From Terrimesophilobacter sp044508495 (GTDB lineage: Bacteria > Actinomycetota > Actinomycetes > Actinomycetales > Microbacteriaceae), in the NCBI GenBank assembly GCA_044508495.1, contig JBIQHP010000002.1, positions 1-60,508 of the forward strand: a stretch of DNA of 60,508 nt, given 5' to 3'. A program made the translations under genes and the position numbers. This document shows, in pieces, positions 48,699 to 58,882 of the stretch; position 1 is the first letter of the stretch, and the number at the start of each line of letters is the position of its first letter. The notes under the pieces are model-generated. The model saw only the letters and a list, made by a program, of their open reading frames with translations. It made no database searches and was not told where the DNA came from.

Positions 48699-49604
48699 TC
48701 AGATCGGACGGACGACGGGGCTGAGCGGCGCCGAGACGTCGAACTCGACCTTCGCATCCTCCCCCTGAGCCGCCACGAGGTCCTGCAGCACGCGCGCCTT
48801 GAGCGCCGACCGTTCGGCGCTGCCCCAGACCACGCGCTGGCCGATGCCCGCGAGCACGAGGGTCACATCGTCCTTCGAGGTGGCGCGCGCCGTGTCGACC
48901 CGGGAGCGCAGGGCCTCCGGAAGGGCCAGGAGCACCTCGACGACCGACCGGAACGCGGCGCTCTCCGATCCCTTCGCACCTACGTCGATGAGGGCCACGC
49001 CCGGCGCGCGCTGCGGCGAGGTCGAGAGCACGACACCGGCCGGGTCGACGACCGAGAACCCCGCCGGGGTCGCGATCGCGCCGACCGGGGTCCGCTCGGT
49101 GATCCGCACCACGAGCGTCGACGGCGGCTGCACCTCGGTCACGAAGCTCCGGATGAGCGGGTAGGCGTCCAGCTCGGCCTTCATCCGGTCGTAGTCCACG
49201 AGGGCGAGAGGCGTTCCGAGCTGGCCACCGATCGCCTTCGCGACCTCGTCCGCGCTCACCGCGGCGGTGCCCTCGATGCGGATCGTGCGCAGAGCGAGCA
49301 GCGGCGAGTAGACGGCCACGGCGAGCAGCGCCGCGAGCACCGCGACCACGCCGATCGCGACGGCCCAGCCGAGCCTTCGGTGCCGGACCCTCCTGGTGAA
49401 CCTCCTGATCTCGCGCTTCTCGTAGCGACGGCGATCCCGGGAGGCGGACCGCAGCTCCTTCTGCGCACGGGGCTTCCGGGCCGGGACGGGTCGTGCCGCG
49501 ACCGGCACGTCACGGCGGGCCTTCGTCCTCCGCGGCGGCGCCCCCGCCTTCGCAGCGGACTGCGGTTCCTGGGGCCGCCCGTCGAAGCCCTCCGGCCGCT
49601 TCAC
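48699..49604 (-). CDS. ftsQ: Cell division protein FtsQ
   Basis: The 301-aa bitopic divisome protein has a long basic cytoplasmic N-terminus, one helix (LGWAVAIGVVAVLAALLAVAV) and the POTRA-type start LLALRTIRIEGTAAVSADEV, then the FtsQ/DivIB beta domain. GTG 49604 overlaps the murC stop (GTGA), so they are translationally coupled. The basic tail is typical of Actinobacteria. Confidence 0.92.
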   Translation of the reverse strand: MKRPEGFDGRPQEPQSAAKAGAPPRRTKARRDVPVAARPVPARKPRAQKELRSASRDRRRYEKREIRRFTRRVRHRRLGWAVAIGVVAVLAALLAVAVYSPLLALRTIRIEGTAAVSADEVAKAIGGQLGTPLALVDYDRMKAELDAYPLIRSFVTEVQPPSTLVVRITERTPVGAIATPAGFSVVDPAGVVLSTSPQRAPGVALIDVGAKGSESAAFRSVVEVLLALPEALRSRVDTARATSKDDVTLVLAGIGQRVVWGSAERSALKARVLQDLVAAQGEDAKVEFDVSAPLSPVVRPI

Positions 49605-51007
49605 GACGACCGCGCCTGCCGGCCGGCCAGTGCCTCGAGGAGCGCCGGGACGATCCGGTAGACGTCCCCGCCGCCCATCGGCATGACGATGTCGCCCGGC
49701 CTCGCGAGCTCGACGGCGCGCGCGACGGCCTCGGCCCACTCCTCGATGTACTCCGCGCGCGCCGCATCGGCGAACCGCTCGGCGATGAGAAGGCCGGTCA
49801 CCCCTGGCTCCGGCTCCTCGCGAGCGGGGTAGATCGGCACGATGATGGTGTGGTCGGCGAGCTCCTCGAAGGTCTCGGCGAACTCGGCGGCCATGAGGCG
49901 GGTCCGGCTGTAGAGGTGCGGTTGGAAGAGGGGGATGACCCGCCCTCCCCCGGCGGCGGCCCGTGCGCCGGCCAGAGCCGCCCGCACCTCGGTGGGATGG
50001 TGAGCGAAGTCGTCGTAGACCCGGACGCCGCCTACCTCGCCGCGCAGCTCGAATCGCCGCTCGGTGCCCTCGAAGGAGGAGAGGGCCCCGATGCTCTCCT
50101 GCGGGTCGAAGCCGAGGCCGACGAGCACACCGAAGGCGCCCGCCGCGTTGAGCGCGTTGTGGAGCCCGGGAACCCGGAGCGAGGCCGCGAGGTCCAGCCC
50201 GCCCCAGGCGATCCGGAACGAGACGGTCGGGCCGAGCTCGACCGAGTGGACCCGGACATCCGCCCCGGGATGCTGGCCGAAGGTCGTGACGCTCCGGTCG
50301 GAGAGCCGCGGTGTGATCCCCACGGCCCCGGGATCGTCGGCGGAGATGACGATCCCCTCGCTCGCCCCCCGGGCGAACTCGACGAAGGCCTCCGCGAAGG
50401 CCTCCTCACTCCCGAAGTGGTCGAGGTGGTCCGGGTCGACGTTCGTCACGAGCGCGAACGCGGTGCGGTAGAGCAGGAACGACCCGTCCGATTCGTCGGC
50501 CTCGACGACGAAGAGCTCGTCGGAGCCCGGGAGCGCGCTCACGCCGAGCGAGCGCAGGACGCCCCCGTTGACGAATCCGGGATCCGCTCCCAGCGCACGC
50601 AGGGCGGTCACGATCATGGCCGTCGAGGTCGTCTTGCCGTGGGCGCCGGCGACCGCCACAAGGCGCCGCCGCCTCGCGAGCCAGGCGAGCGCGACGGCCC
50701 GATGCACGACCGGGATCCCGCGTTCGAGTGCGGCGAGGTACTCGGGGTCGTCCTCCCCGATCGCCCCCGTGACGACGAGGGTCTCGGCGGAGGCGATCGC
50801 GGACGCGTCGTGCCCGATCGTGACGGGCACGCCCTTGGCGCGCAGGGCGGCGATGGTGCCGGTGTCCCGGATGTCCGAGCCGCTCACCGGGATCCCCGCG
50901 GCCAGGAAGAGATGGGCGATGCCGCTCATCCCGGCCCCGCCGATGCCGACGAAGTGCACGCGGCCCGGCGCATCCGGCATCGCCTGACGGAAGTCGGACT
51001 TGATCAC
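49601..51007 (-). CDS. murC: UDP-N-acetylmuramate--L-alanine ligase
   Basis: The 468-aa Mur ligase adds L-Ala to UDP-MurNAc. It has an N-terminal Rossmann domain (VHFVGIGGAGMSGIAHLFLA), ATP loop VAVAGAHGKTTSTAMIV, the central metal region VEADESDGSFL and LVTNVDPDHLDHFG, and the C-terminal HPTEVRAAL. The start overlaps the murG stop by 4 bp and the stop overlaps ftsQ. Confidence 0.96.
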   Translation of the reverse strand: MIKSDFRQAMPDAPGRVHFVGIGGAGMSGIAHLFLAAGIPVSGSDIRDTGTIAALRAKGVPVTIGHDASAIASAETLVVTGAIGEDDPEYLAALERGIPVVHRAVALAWLARRRRLVAVAGAHGKTTSTAMIVTALRALGADPGFVNGGVLRSLGVSALPGSDELFVVEADESDGSFLLYRTAFALVTNVDPDHLDHFGSEEAFAEAFVEFARGASEGIVISADDPGAVGITPRLSDRSVTTFGQHPGADVRVHSVELGPTVSFRIAWGGLDLAASLRVPGLHNALNAAGAFGVLVGLGFDPQESIGALSSFEGTERRFELRGEVGGVRVYDDFAHHPTEVRAALAGARAAAGGGRVIPLFQPHLYSRTRLMAAEFAETFEELADHTIIVPIYPAREEPEPGVTGLLIAERFADAARAEYIEEWAEAVARAVELARPGDIVMPMGGGDVYRIVPALLEALAGRQARSS

Positions 51008-52116
51008 GGGCGTGCCTCCCCCGGCGACTCTCGCGCGGTGGCCGCGCCTGCCGCTGCCTCATGGATGAGGGCGACGGTGCGCATCGTGCCGTCCCGCACG
51101 CCGACGCCGGCGGCCCGCGCGGCGAGTCCGGCGATCGCCGGCCGGTCGAGGAGGAGAGGGACGAGCCTCTCGGACACCCACTCCGGGGTGAAGTCCGCAT
51201 TGCGGACGAGAATCGCGCCCCCGGCGTCGACGACGCCCCTGGCGTTGAGGCGCTGCTCGCCGTTCCCGATCGCGAGCGGCACGTAGACGGCCGGGATGCC
51301 GAGAGCGGTGAGCTCGCTCACGGTCGCCGAGCCGGCGCGGGCGACGGCGAGGTCGGCGGTGGAGAAGGCGAGGTCCATCCGATCGCAGTAGCGCACCAAG
51401 CGATAGCCCTCGAGAGAGGAGTCCGGCAGCGAGGCGCGCTCCCCCGTGATGTGGAGGATACTCCAGCCCGCCCCGAGGATCGCCGCCGCGGCCTCGAACA
51501 CCGTCTCGTTGATGCTCTGCGCCCCGAGGGAGCCGCCGGTCACGAGGAGGACCGGGCGGGACGGGTCGAGGCCGAAGCGCGCGAGCGCCTCTCCCCTCGT
51601 GCCGCGCGGATCGAGGTCCTCGATCTCGCGCCTCATCGGCATGCCGACGACGCGCGCGCTTCTCAGCCGCGTTCCGGCGAAGGCGACGCCGACGTGCCGG
51701 GTGAGCATGCTCCCGAGCCGGTTGGCGAAACCGGGGACCGCGTTCGCCTCGTGCACGACGATGGGCACTTTCTCACGCCAGGCGGCGACGTAGGCAGGCC
51801 CGGAGACGAACCCGCCGAATCCGGCGACGACGTCGATCCCGCGTTCGGCGATGAGCGCACGGACGCTGCGGACCGCTCTCCCGAACTCTCCGGGGAACCG
51901 CAGGGCCGCACGGTTCGGGCGGCGGGGAAAGGGGACCCTGGCGATCGTGGCGAGCTCGTAGCCGCGTTCGGGCACGAGTCGCGCCTCGAGGCCCTCCGCC
52001 GTGCCGAGCACGAGCACCTCGGCGTCCGGATCCTCCTTCCGGAGCCGATCGGCGACCGCGAGCAGCGGGTTCACGTGCCCGGCGGTCCCGCCTCCGGCCA
52101 GCAGATACCGGGTCAC
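51004..52116 (-). CDS. murG: UDP-GlcNAc--lipid I N-acetylglucosaminyltransferase
   Basis: The 370-aa GT28 enzyme makes lipid II on the inner membrane face. It has glycine-rich loops GGGTAGHVNPLLAVADRL and VVAGFGGFVSGPAYVAAW, VHEANAVPGFANRLGS, the donor-binding VTGGSLGAQSINETV and SELTALGIPAVYVPLAIG. GTG 52116 overlaps the ftsW stop (GTGA). Confidence 0.96.
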   Translation of the reverse strand: MTRYLLAGGGTAGHVNPLLAVADRLRKEDPDAEVLVLGTAEGLEARLVPERGYELATIARVPFPRRPNRAALRFPGEFGRAVRSVRALIAERGIDVVAGFGGFVSGPAYVAAWREKVPIVVHEANAVPGFANRLGSMLTRHVGVAFAGTRLRSARVVGMPMRREIEDLDPRGTRGEALARFGLDPSRPVLLVTGGSLGAQSINETVFEAAAAILGAGWSILHITGERASLPDSSLEGYRLVRYCDRMDLAFSTADLAVARAGSATVSELTALGIPAVYVPLAIGNGEQRLNARGVVDAGGAILVRNADFTPEWVSERLVPLLLDRPAIAGLAARAAGVGVRDGTMRTVALIHEAAAGAATARESPGEARP

Positions 52117-53357
52117 CGTGCCGCCGCGCCCCTCGGCGACGGCCGCGTCGTCGGGCGGCGCGCATAGGACAGGACGATACCGATCGCGAACAGGGTCGTC
52201 ACGAGCGCGGAGCCCCCTGCCGAGATGAGCGGCAGCGGAACTCCGAGGACGGGGAGGAGGCCGAGGACGACCGCGATGTTGACGAAGGCCTGGACGAGGA
52301 CCCAGACCATGACGGCGCTCACGGTGATGCGGGCGACGGGGTCGCTCGAGGCGCGGATGATCCGGACGAAGGCGATCGCGAGGACGACGAAGAGGGCGAG
52401 GACGAGGATCGCGCCGAGGAGCCCGAGCTCCTCGCCGATGATCGCGAAGATGAAGTCGTTGTCGGCCTCGGGAAGCCAGGACCACTTCGCCTTGGAGTTG
52501 CCGAGCCCGACGCCGAAGAGCCCGCCCGAGGCGAGCGCCCACCAGCCGTGGAGGGTCTGCCAGCAGAGACCGTTGTAGTCGACGTCGGTCGAGCATCCGC
52601 TCTGCCAGGCGGCGATGCGATCCTGCCGCGAGCCGCCGGAAAGGGCGATGGCGACCGTGGCGACCGCGATCACGACGGCGGGCACGGCGAGCAGGCGGAG
52701 GCGGACGCCGGCGAAGTAGAGCGTGCCGAGCACGATCGCGACGAGGATGATGACGGTGCCGACGTCGCCGCCGAGCAGCACGAGGCCGATGGCGAGCCCC
52801 GCCATGAGACCGACGGGTCTGAGCAGCTCCCGCCAGTCGTCGAGCACCTCGAGCTTCTTCGCGAGGATGACGCCGAGCCACATCGCGAGCGCGACCTTGA
52901 CGAGCTCCGAGGGCTGGAAGGAGAACGACCCGACGATGAACCAGTTGCGGTTGCCGTTGACCTCCAGGCCGAAGTTCGTCGCGATCACGAGGAACTGGAG
53001 GACGACCGCGATGAGCATGGCGGTCCCGGCCCACTTGCGCCAGAAGACGGCCGGCATGCGCGCCGCGATGAGCATGATCGGGATGCCCACGAGCGCGAAG
53101 AGCCCCTGCCGCAGGAATCCGGTGAAGAAGTCGTTGGTCGCCTTGAAGGACTCGACGGCCGAGGAGGAGAGCACCATGACGAGGCCGAAGACGACGAGGA
53201 AGATCGTCGCCCCGAGCAGGAGGAAGTAGTCGCCGTTCTCGGCTCCGAAGATCCGGCGGACCGCAACGAGGACGGAGGGCGCGGGTCTCGGCTCGGGTGC
53301 GGGGGCCGGGGCCGGCCGGCTAGCTCCCCGACGAGGACGCGGGAGGCTCGTCGTCAT
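52113..53357 (-). CDS. ftsW: Septal peptidoglycan polymerase FtsW
   Basis: The 414-aa SEDS glycosyltransferase has about ten helices and works with FtsI. SEDS landmarks are GNRNWFIVGSFSFQPSELVKV, a large extracellular loop with GLGNSKAKWSWLPEADNDFI, FAIIGEELGLLGAILVL and the C-terminal GLLPVLGVPLPLISAGGSAL. A cytoplasmic proline/alanine N-terminus precedes helix 1. The start lies inside the end of murD (38-bp overlap). Confidence 0.95.
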   Translation of the reverse strand: MTTSLPRPRRGASRPAPAPAPEPRPAPSVLVAVRRIFGAENGDYFLLLGATIFLVVFGLVMVLSSSAVESFKATNDFFTGFLRQGLFALVGIPIMLIAARMPAVFWRKWAGTAMLIAVVLQFLVIATNFGLEVNGNRNWFIVGSFSFQPSELVKVALAMWLGVILAKKLEVLDDWRELLRPVGLMAGLAIGLVLLGGDVGTVIILVAIVLGTLYFAGVRLRLLAVPAVVIAVATVAIALSGGSRQDRIAAWQSGCSTDVDYNGLCWQTLHGWWALASGGLFGVGLGNSKAKWSWLPEADNDFIFAIIGEELGLLGAILVLALFVVLAIAFVRIIRASSDPVARITVSAVMVWVLVQAFVNIAVVLGLLPVLGVPLPLISAGGSALVTTLFAIGIVLSYARRPTTRPSPRGAAAR

Positions 53358-54827
53358 CGGCGCCTCCTCCCACCATCTCCTGCACGGCGTTCGCGAACCG
53401 CCGTCCGCGGTCCGCGTAGTCGGTGAACTGATCCATCGAGGCCGCCGCCGGGGCCAGCAGCACGACGTCCCCGTCGACCGCCAGCTCCGCCGCCAGCCGC
53501 ACGGCCGTCGGCATCACGTCTTCAGTCTCGGCCGTGTCGACCTCGATGACCGGCAGCCCGGGGGCGTGTCGTGCGAATGACTCGAGCACCTTCGAGCGGT
53601 CCGCGCCGATGACCACGGCCCCGCGCAGCCGCCCCGCGACGTCGGCCACGAGCGCATCGGGGGACGCGCCCTTGAAGAGCCCTCCGACGATCCAGACGAT
53701 GGAGTCGAAGGCCGTGAGCGAGGCCCGCGCCGCGTGCGGGTTCGTCGCCTTCGAGTCGTCGACCCAGGCCACCCCGCCGTAGCGCACGACGGTCTCGGTG
53801 CGATGGCGATCGGGCCGGAAGGCCAGGAGCGCGGAGCGCACGGCGTCGACCGAGGCGCCGAAGGACCGGGCGAGGGCGGAGGCCGCGAGGGCGTTCGCGA
53901 CCAGGTGCGGGCTGCCGAGTCCGACCTCGTCGAGCTCGCCGAGGGTCACGATCTCGAGGGCGGTGTCCCGGCGATCGTCGAGGAAGGCCCGATCGCAGGC
54001 GATGCCCTCGACGACCCCGAAGTCGCTCGGCCCCGGGATCCCGAGGCCGAATCCGATGGCCCGGCACCCCTCGACGACCTCGGCCTCCTCGACCATGGCC
54101 TGCGTCGCGGGATCGTCCCGGTTGTAGACGCAGGCGATCCTGGTGCCCTCGTAGACCTTGCCCTTCGCCGCCCGGTACGCCGCCGCGGAGCCGTGCCAGT
54201 CGAGGTGGTCGTCGGCCAGGTTGAGGCAGGCGCTCGCCCAGGGCGAGACGCCTTCGAGGTAGTGGAGCTGGAAGCTCGAGAGCTCGACGACGAGCACGTC
54301 GAACCCTCCTGGGTCCCGGATGGCGTCGAGGACCGGCGTCCCGACGTTCCCGCACGGCGCGGCGCGGAAGCCGCCTGCCACGAGCATCGCCGCCGTCAGC
54401 TGGACCGTCGTCGTCTTGCCGTTCGTCCCGGTGACCGTGATCCACTCCGCCGGCACCCCGGTCTTGTCCCTGAGCCGCCAGGCGAGCTCGATGTCCCCCC
54501 ACACGACCGCGCCCGAGTCCTGCGCCCAGGCGACGACCGGATGCCGCGGCGAGAACCCCGGCGAGACGATCACGAGCTCGGGAGCGAACTCCACGAGCGG
54601 TGCGGGGACGCCGGCGTCGAGGTCGGCGAGCAGCAGCTCGACGCCGATCACCTCGAGGATCCCGGTCGTCGTCTCGTCGGCCGCGGTCGAGGCCGCGAGC
54701 ACGACGCAGCCGAGCTCGGCGAGGGTATCGGCGACCGAGAACCCGGTCCTGCCGAGACCCAGGACGGCCACCCGGAGTCCGGCCCAGTCGGCATGCCAGC
54801 TCGTGAGCGAATCGAGGTCCTTGCGGG

Positions 54828-54831
<4 letters not shown>
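53320..54831 (-). CDS. murD: UDP-N-acetylmuramoyl-L-alanine--D-glutamate ligase
   Basis: The 503-aa Mur ligase adds D-Glu. It has N-terminal VAVLGLGRTGFSVADTLAEL, ATP loop VTGTNGKTTTVQLTAA, VVELSSFQLHYL, LNLADDHLDWHGS and the C-terminal WVDDSKATNPHAA. An acidic/serine tail follows the core. ATG 54831 overlaps the mraY stop (ATGA). Its 3' end extends 38 bp into ftsW. Confidence 0.95.
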
Positions 54832-55933
<1,102 letters not shown>

Positions 55934-55934
<1 letters not shown>

Positions 55935-57337
55935 CAGCTCACCCCGGCGAGCCGGTCGCCCAGCGATCGCAGCCCGGCCGAATTCGACGACTTCACGAGC
56001 ACGACATCTCCTGACCGCACTTCAGCACTCAACAGATCGTATGCCTCGTCGACCCCCGGGACGAGGATCGACTCTCCGTCCCAGGACCCTTCGAGGCCCG
56101 CGGCGTTGTGGATGTGGCGCGCGCCGTGGCCGACGACCACGAGCTTCTCGATGCCCAGTCGCACGACGAGGCGCCCGATGCGGTCGTGCTCCTCGTCCGC
56201 GAACGCCCCGAGCTCGGCCATCTCGCCGAGGACGGCGATCGCCCGATGGGTCCCCCTCGTGATCTCGGCGAGGGTCTTGAGAGCGGCCGCCATGGAGTCG
56301 GGACTCGCGTTGTAGGCGTCGTTGATGACGACCACGCCGTCCGGCGCGGGCAGGAGCTCCATCCGCCAGTGCTCTGCGCGCGTGAGCCGTTCGAGCGGCC
56401 CGACCGCGTCCGCCGGGGCGACGCCCAGCTCGCCCGCGGCGGCGATGGCGGCGAGGGCGTTCATGGCGTTGTGCTCTCCGAGGATGCGCAGGCTCACCTC
56501 GACGCGCTCCGAGCCGGAGACGAGGGAGAACTCCGTTCCCCGGACCGTCGTCCTGACGTCCTCCGCCCGCACCTGGGCGGCGCCGGAGAGCCCGAAGGTC
56601 ACGACTCTCGCGCGCGTGAGCCCGGCCATCGCGGCGACCCGCGTGTCGTCGACGTTGAGCACGGCGACCGCCGTGGCGGGAAGGCCGGTCACGAGCTCGG
56701 CCTTGGCCGCGGCGGTCTCCTCGATGCCGCCGAATCCACCGGCGTGCGCGAGGCCGACCTTGAGGACGATGGCGACATCCGGGACGACGATCGAGACCAG
56801 ACGCGCGATCTCACCGGGCGCGCTCGCCCCCATCTCGACGACGAGGAACCGGGTGTCCGCCTCCACTCCGAGCATCGAGAGCGGCGCGCCCACCTCGTTG
56901 TTGAAGGAGTCCCGAGGGGCGACGACCGGGCCTTGCTCCCCCAGGATCGCCGTGAGCATGTTCTTCGTCGTCGTCTTGCCGTTCGACCCGGTCACCGCCA
57001 CGACGCGCAGCCGGCCGCCGGCCCTGACCCTCGCGACGACCTCCTTCGCGAGCGCCGCGAGTGCGGCGAGCGAGTCAGCGACGACCACGACGGGCACACC
57101 GAGGTCGAGCTCGCGCTCGGCGACGACGAGCACCGCGCCCGCCGCGACGGCGGAGCCCGCGAAGTCATGACCGTGACTGGTCTCGCCCTGCAGCGCGAAG
57201 AAGACGCTCCCGGCACCGGCGAGCCGCGAGTCGACGACGACGGGGCCGCGCACGGCCTCGGGAAGGGCCGCGCCATCGGGAACGGACAGGGAGCCCCCGA
57301 CGATGCGGGCGATCTCGGCCGGTGCGAGTTCGATCAC
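55934..57337 (-). CDS. murF: UDP-N-acetylmuramoyl-tripeptide--D-Ala-D-Ala ligase
   Basis: The 467-aa Mur ligase completes the pentapeptide. It has N-terminal VVDSRLAGAGSVFFALQGET, ATP loop VAVTGSNGKTTTKNMLTA, NNEVGAPLSML, VVEMGASAPGEI and the C-terminal VVINDAYNASPDSMAAAL with LGEMAELG. GTG 57337 overlaps the murE stop (GTGA). Confidence 0.95.
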
Positions 57338-58869
57338 CAGCCGGCCTCGCGCAGCGCCGCGCGCGCCTCGGCGCGAGCGGAATACGGCGTGCGGACGCCC
57401 TCGATCTCCCGGTAGTCCTCGTGGCCTGGGCCGGCCCACAGAATCGAATCCCCCTCCCGCGCGAGCGAGACGGCGTGACGGATCGCCTTCTCCGAGGGGC
57501 TCACCTCGTGGAGCTCCGCCTGATGCTCCGCCAGGCCGGCGCCCTCGATGAGTGTCCTCCGGATCGACTCGGCGTTCTCGAACCGGGGATGATAGTCGGT
57601 CACGACGAGCACGTCCGAGTACTCGGAGGCGACCCGGCCCATCTCGTGACGCTTGGTCGCGTCCCGGTCCCCGTCGGCGCCGAACACCATGATGACCCTG
57701 CCTGCGGTGACCTTCCGCACCGCCCCGAGCGTGTTGAGGAAGGCGTCCGGGCTGTGTCCGAAGTCGACGTAGACCCTCGGACCGGCATCCCCGGAGACCC
57801 GCTCGATGCGGCCGGGCAGGTAGGCGTCGATGCCGCCCCGCACGGCGTGCCCGATCGCCTCGAGCTCGAAACCGGCCTCGACGAGCATGACGATCGCGAG
57901 GCCGGCGTCGGCGGCCATGTGCCAGCCGAGGAGCGGGACCGTCGTCTCGAGCGAACGTCCCTCGGGACCGGTCAGGCGGAATGCGGTGTGCTCCGCACGC
58001 TCCTCGAGGATCTCGACCCGCCACTCGGCCTCGACGCCCTCGGTCGCGGAGACCGTCGTCACCGGGATGTGCGAGCCCTCGACGACGCGCTGGCCCCAGC
58101 TCGTGTCGAGCGAGACGACGCCGCGCTTCCCCCGCTCGGGCTCGAAGAAGGCGAGCTTCGCCGCGAAGTACTCGTCCATGCCGGCGTAGTCGTCGAGATG
58201 GTCGTGGCTGAGATTCGTGAACGCGACGACATCGAAGACGATGCCGTCGACGCGATTCCTGCTGAGCGCCTGCGCGCTCACCTCGACGGCGACGGCACGG
58301 ACCTCGCCCTCGCGCATCCTCGCCAGGAGCGCGTGCAGCTCGCTCGCCTCGGGCGTCGTGAGCCTGCTCACGACCTTGAGGTCGCCGATGCGGCGCTCGG
58401 CCGTGGAGCTCAGCCCCGTGACGAGTCCGAGCTGCCGGAGGATCCCCTCCAGGAGGTAGGCCGTCGATGTCTTGCCGTTCGTGCCGGTGATGCCGAAGAG
58501 GAGGGGCGGGTCGACATCCGTCTGGTACACCCAGGCGGAGACGTCGCCGAGCGCGGCCCTCGGTGAGTCGACGATCACGACGGGAAGTCCCGACCCGTCG
58601 GCGAGGTCGGCACCGGCGCGGTCGGTCAGGAGCGCGACGGCCCCGCTCTCGCGCGCCTGCGCCGCGTAGGAGGCGCCGTGACCGTGCTCGCCGGCGAGCC
58701 CGACGAAGAGGTCGCCGGGGCGGACCTCGCTCGACCGGACGGTCACCCCGCTGATCTCGACCCCGTCGATCGTCCCCTCGTGCTCGAGGCCGAACTCCGC
58801 GACGAGTCCGGCGAGAGAACGGGGCGATGGATGCTCTGGGCGCAGGACCGGGGGTATCGGACCAGTCAC
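57334..58869 (-). CDS. murE: UDP-N-acetylmuramoyl-tripeptide synthetase
   Basis: The 511-aa Mur ligase adds the third stem amino acid. It has VTVRSSEVRPGDLFVGLAG, ATP loop FGITGTNGKTSTAYLLEG, TTPEASELHALLARM, FTNLSHDHLDDYAGMDEYFAAK and VYVDFGHSPDAFLNTL. The position of the diaminopimelate-specific DNPR motif reads YHPRFENAESIRR, so the enzyme may use lysine, ornithine or another diamino acid rather than meso-Dap; Microbacteriaceae often have such variant peptidoglycan. Confidence 0.94.
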   Translation of the reverse strand: MTGPIPPVLRPEHPSPRSLAGLVAEFGLEHEGTIDGVEISGVTVRSSEVRPGDLFVGLAGEHGHGASYAAQARESGAVALLTDRAGADLADGSGLPVVIVDSPRAALGDVSAWVYQTDVDPPLLFGITGTNGKTSTAYLLEGILRQLGLVTGLSSTAERRIGDLKVVSRLTTPEASELHALLARMREGEVRAVAVEVSAQALSRNRVDGIVFDVVAFTNLSHDHLDDYAGMDEYFAAKLAFFEPERGKRGVVSLDTSWGQRVVEGSHIPVTTVSATEGVEAEWRVEILEERAEHTAFRLTGPEGRSLETTVPLLGWHMAADAGLAIVMLVEAGFELEAIGHAVRGGIDAYLPGRIERVSGDAGPRVYVDFGHSPDAFLNTLGAVRKVTAGRVIMVFGADGDRDATKRHEMGRVASEYSDVLVVTDYHPRFENAESIRRTLIEGAGLAEHQAELHEVSPSEKAIRHAVSLAREGDSILWAGPGHEDYREIEGVRTPYSARAEARAALREAGW

Positions 58870-58882
58870 AGTATCCTCTTTC

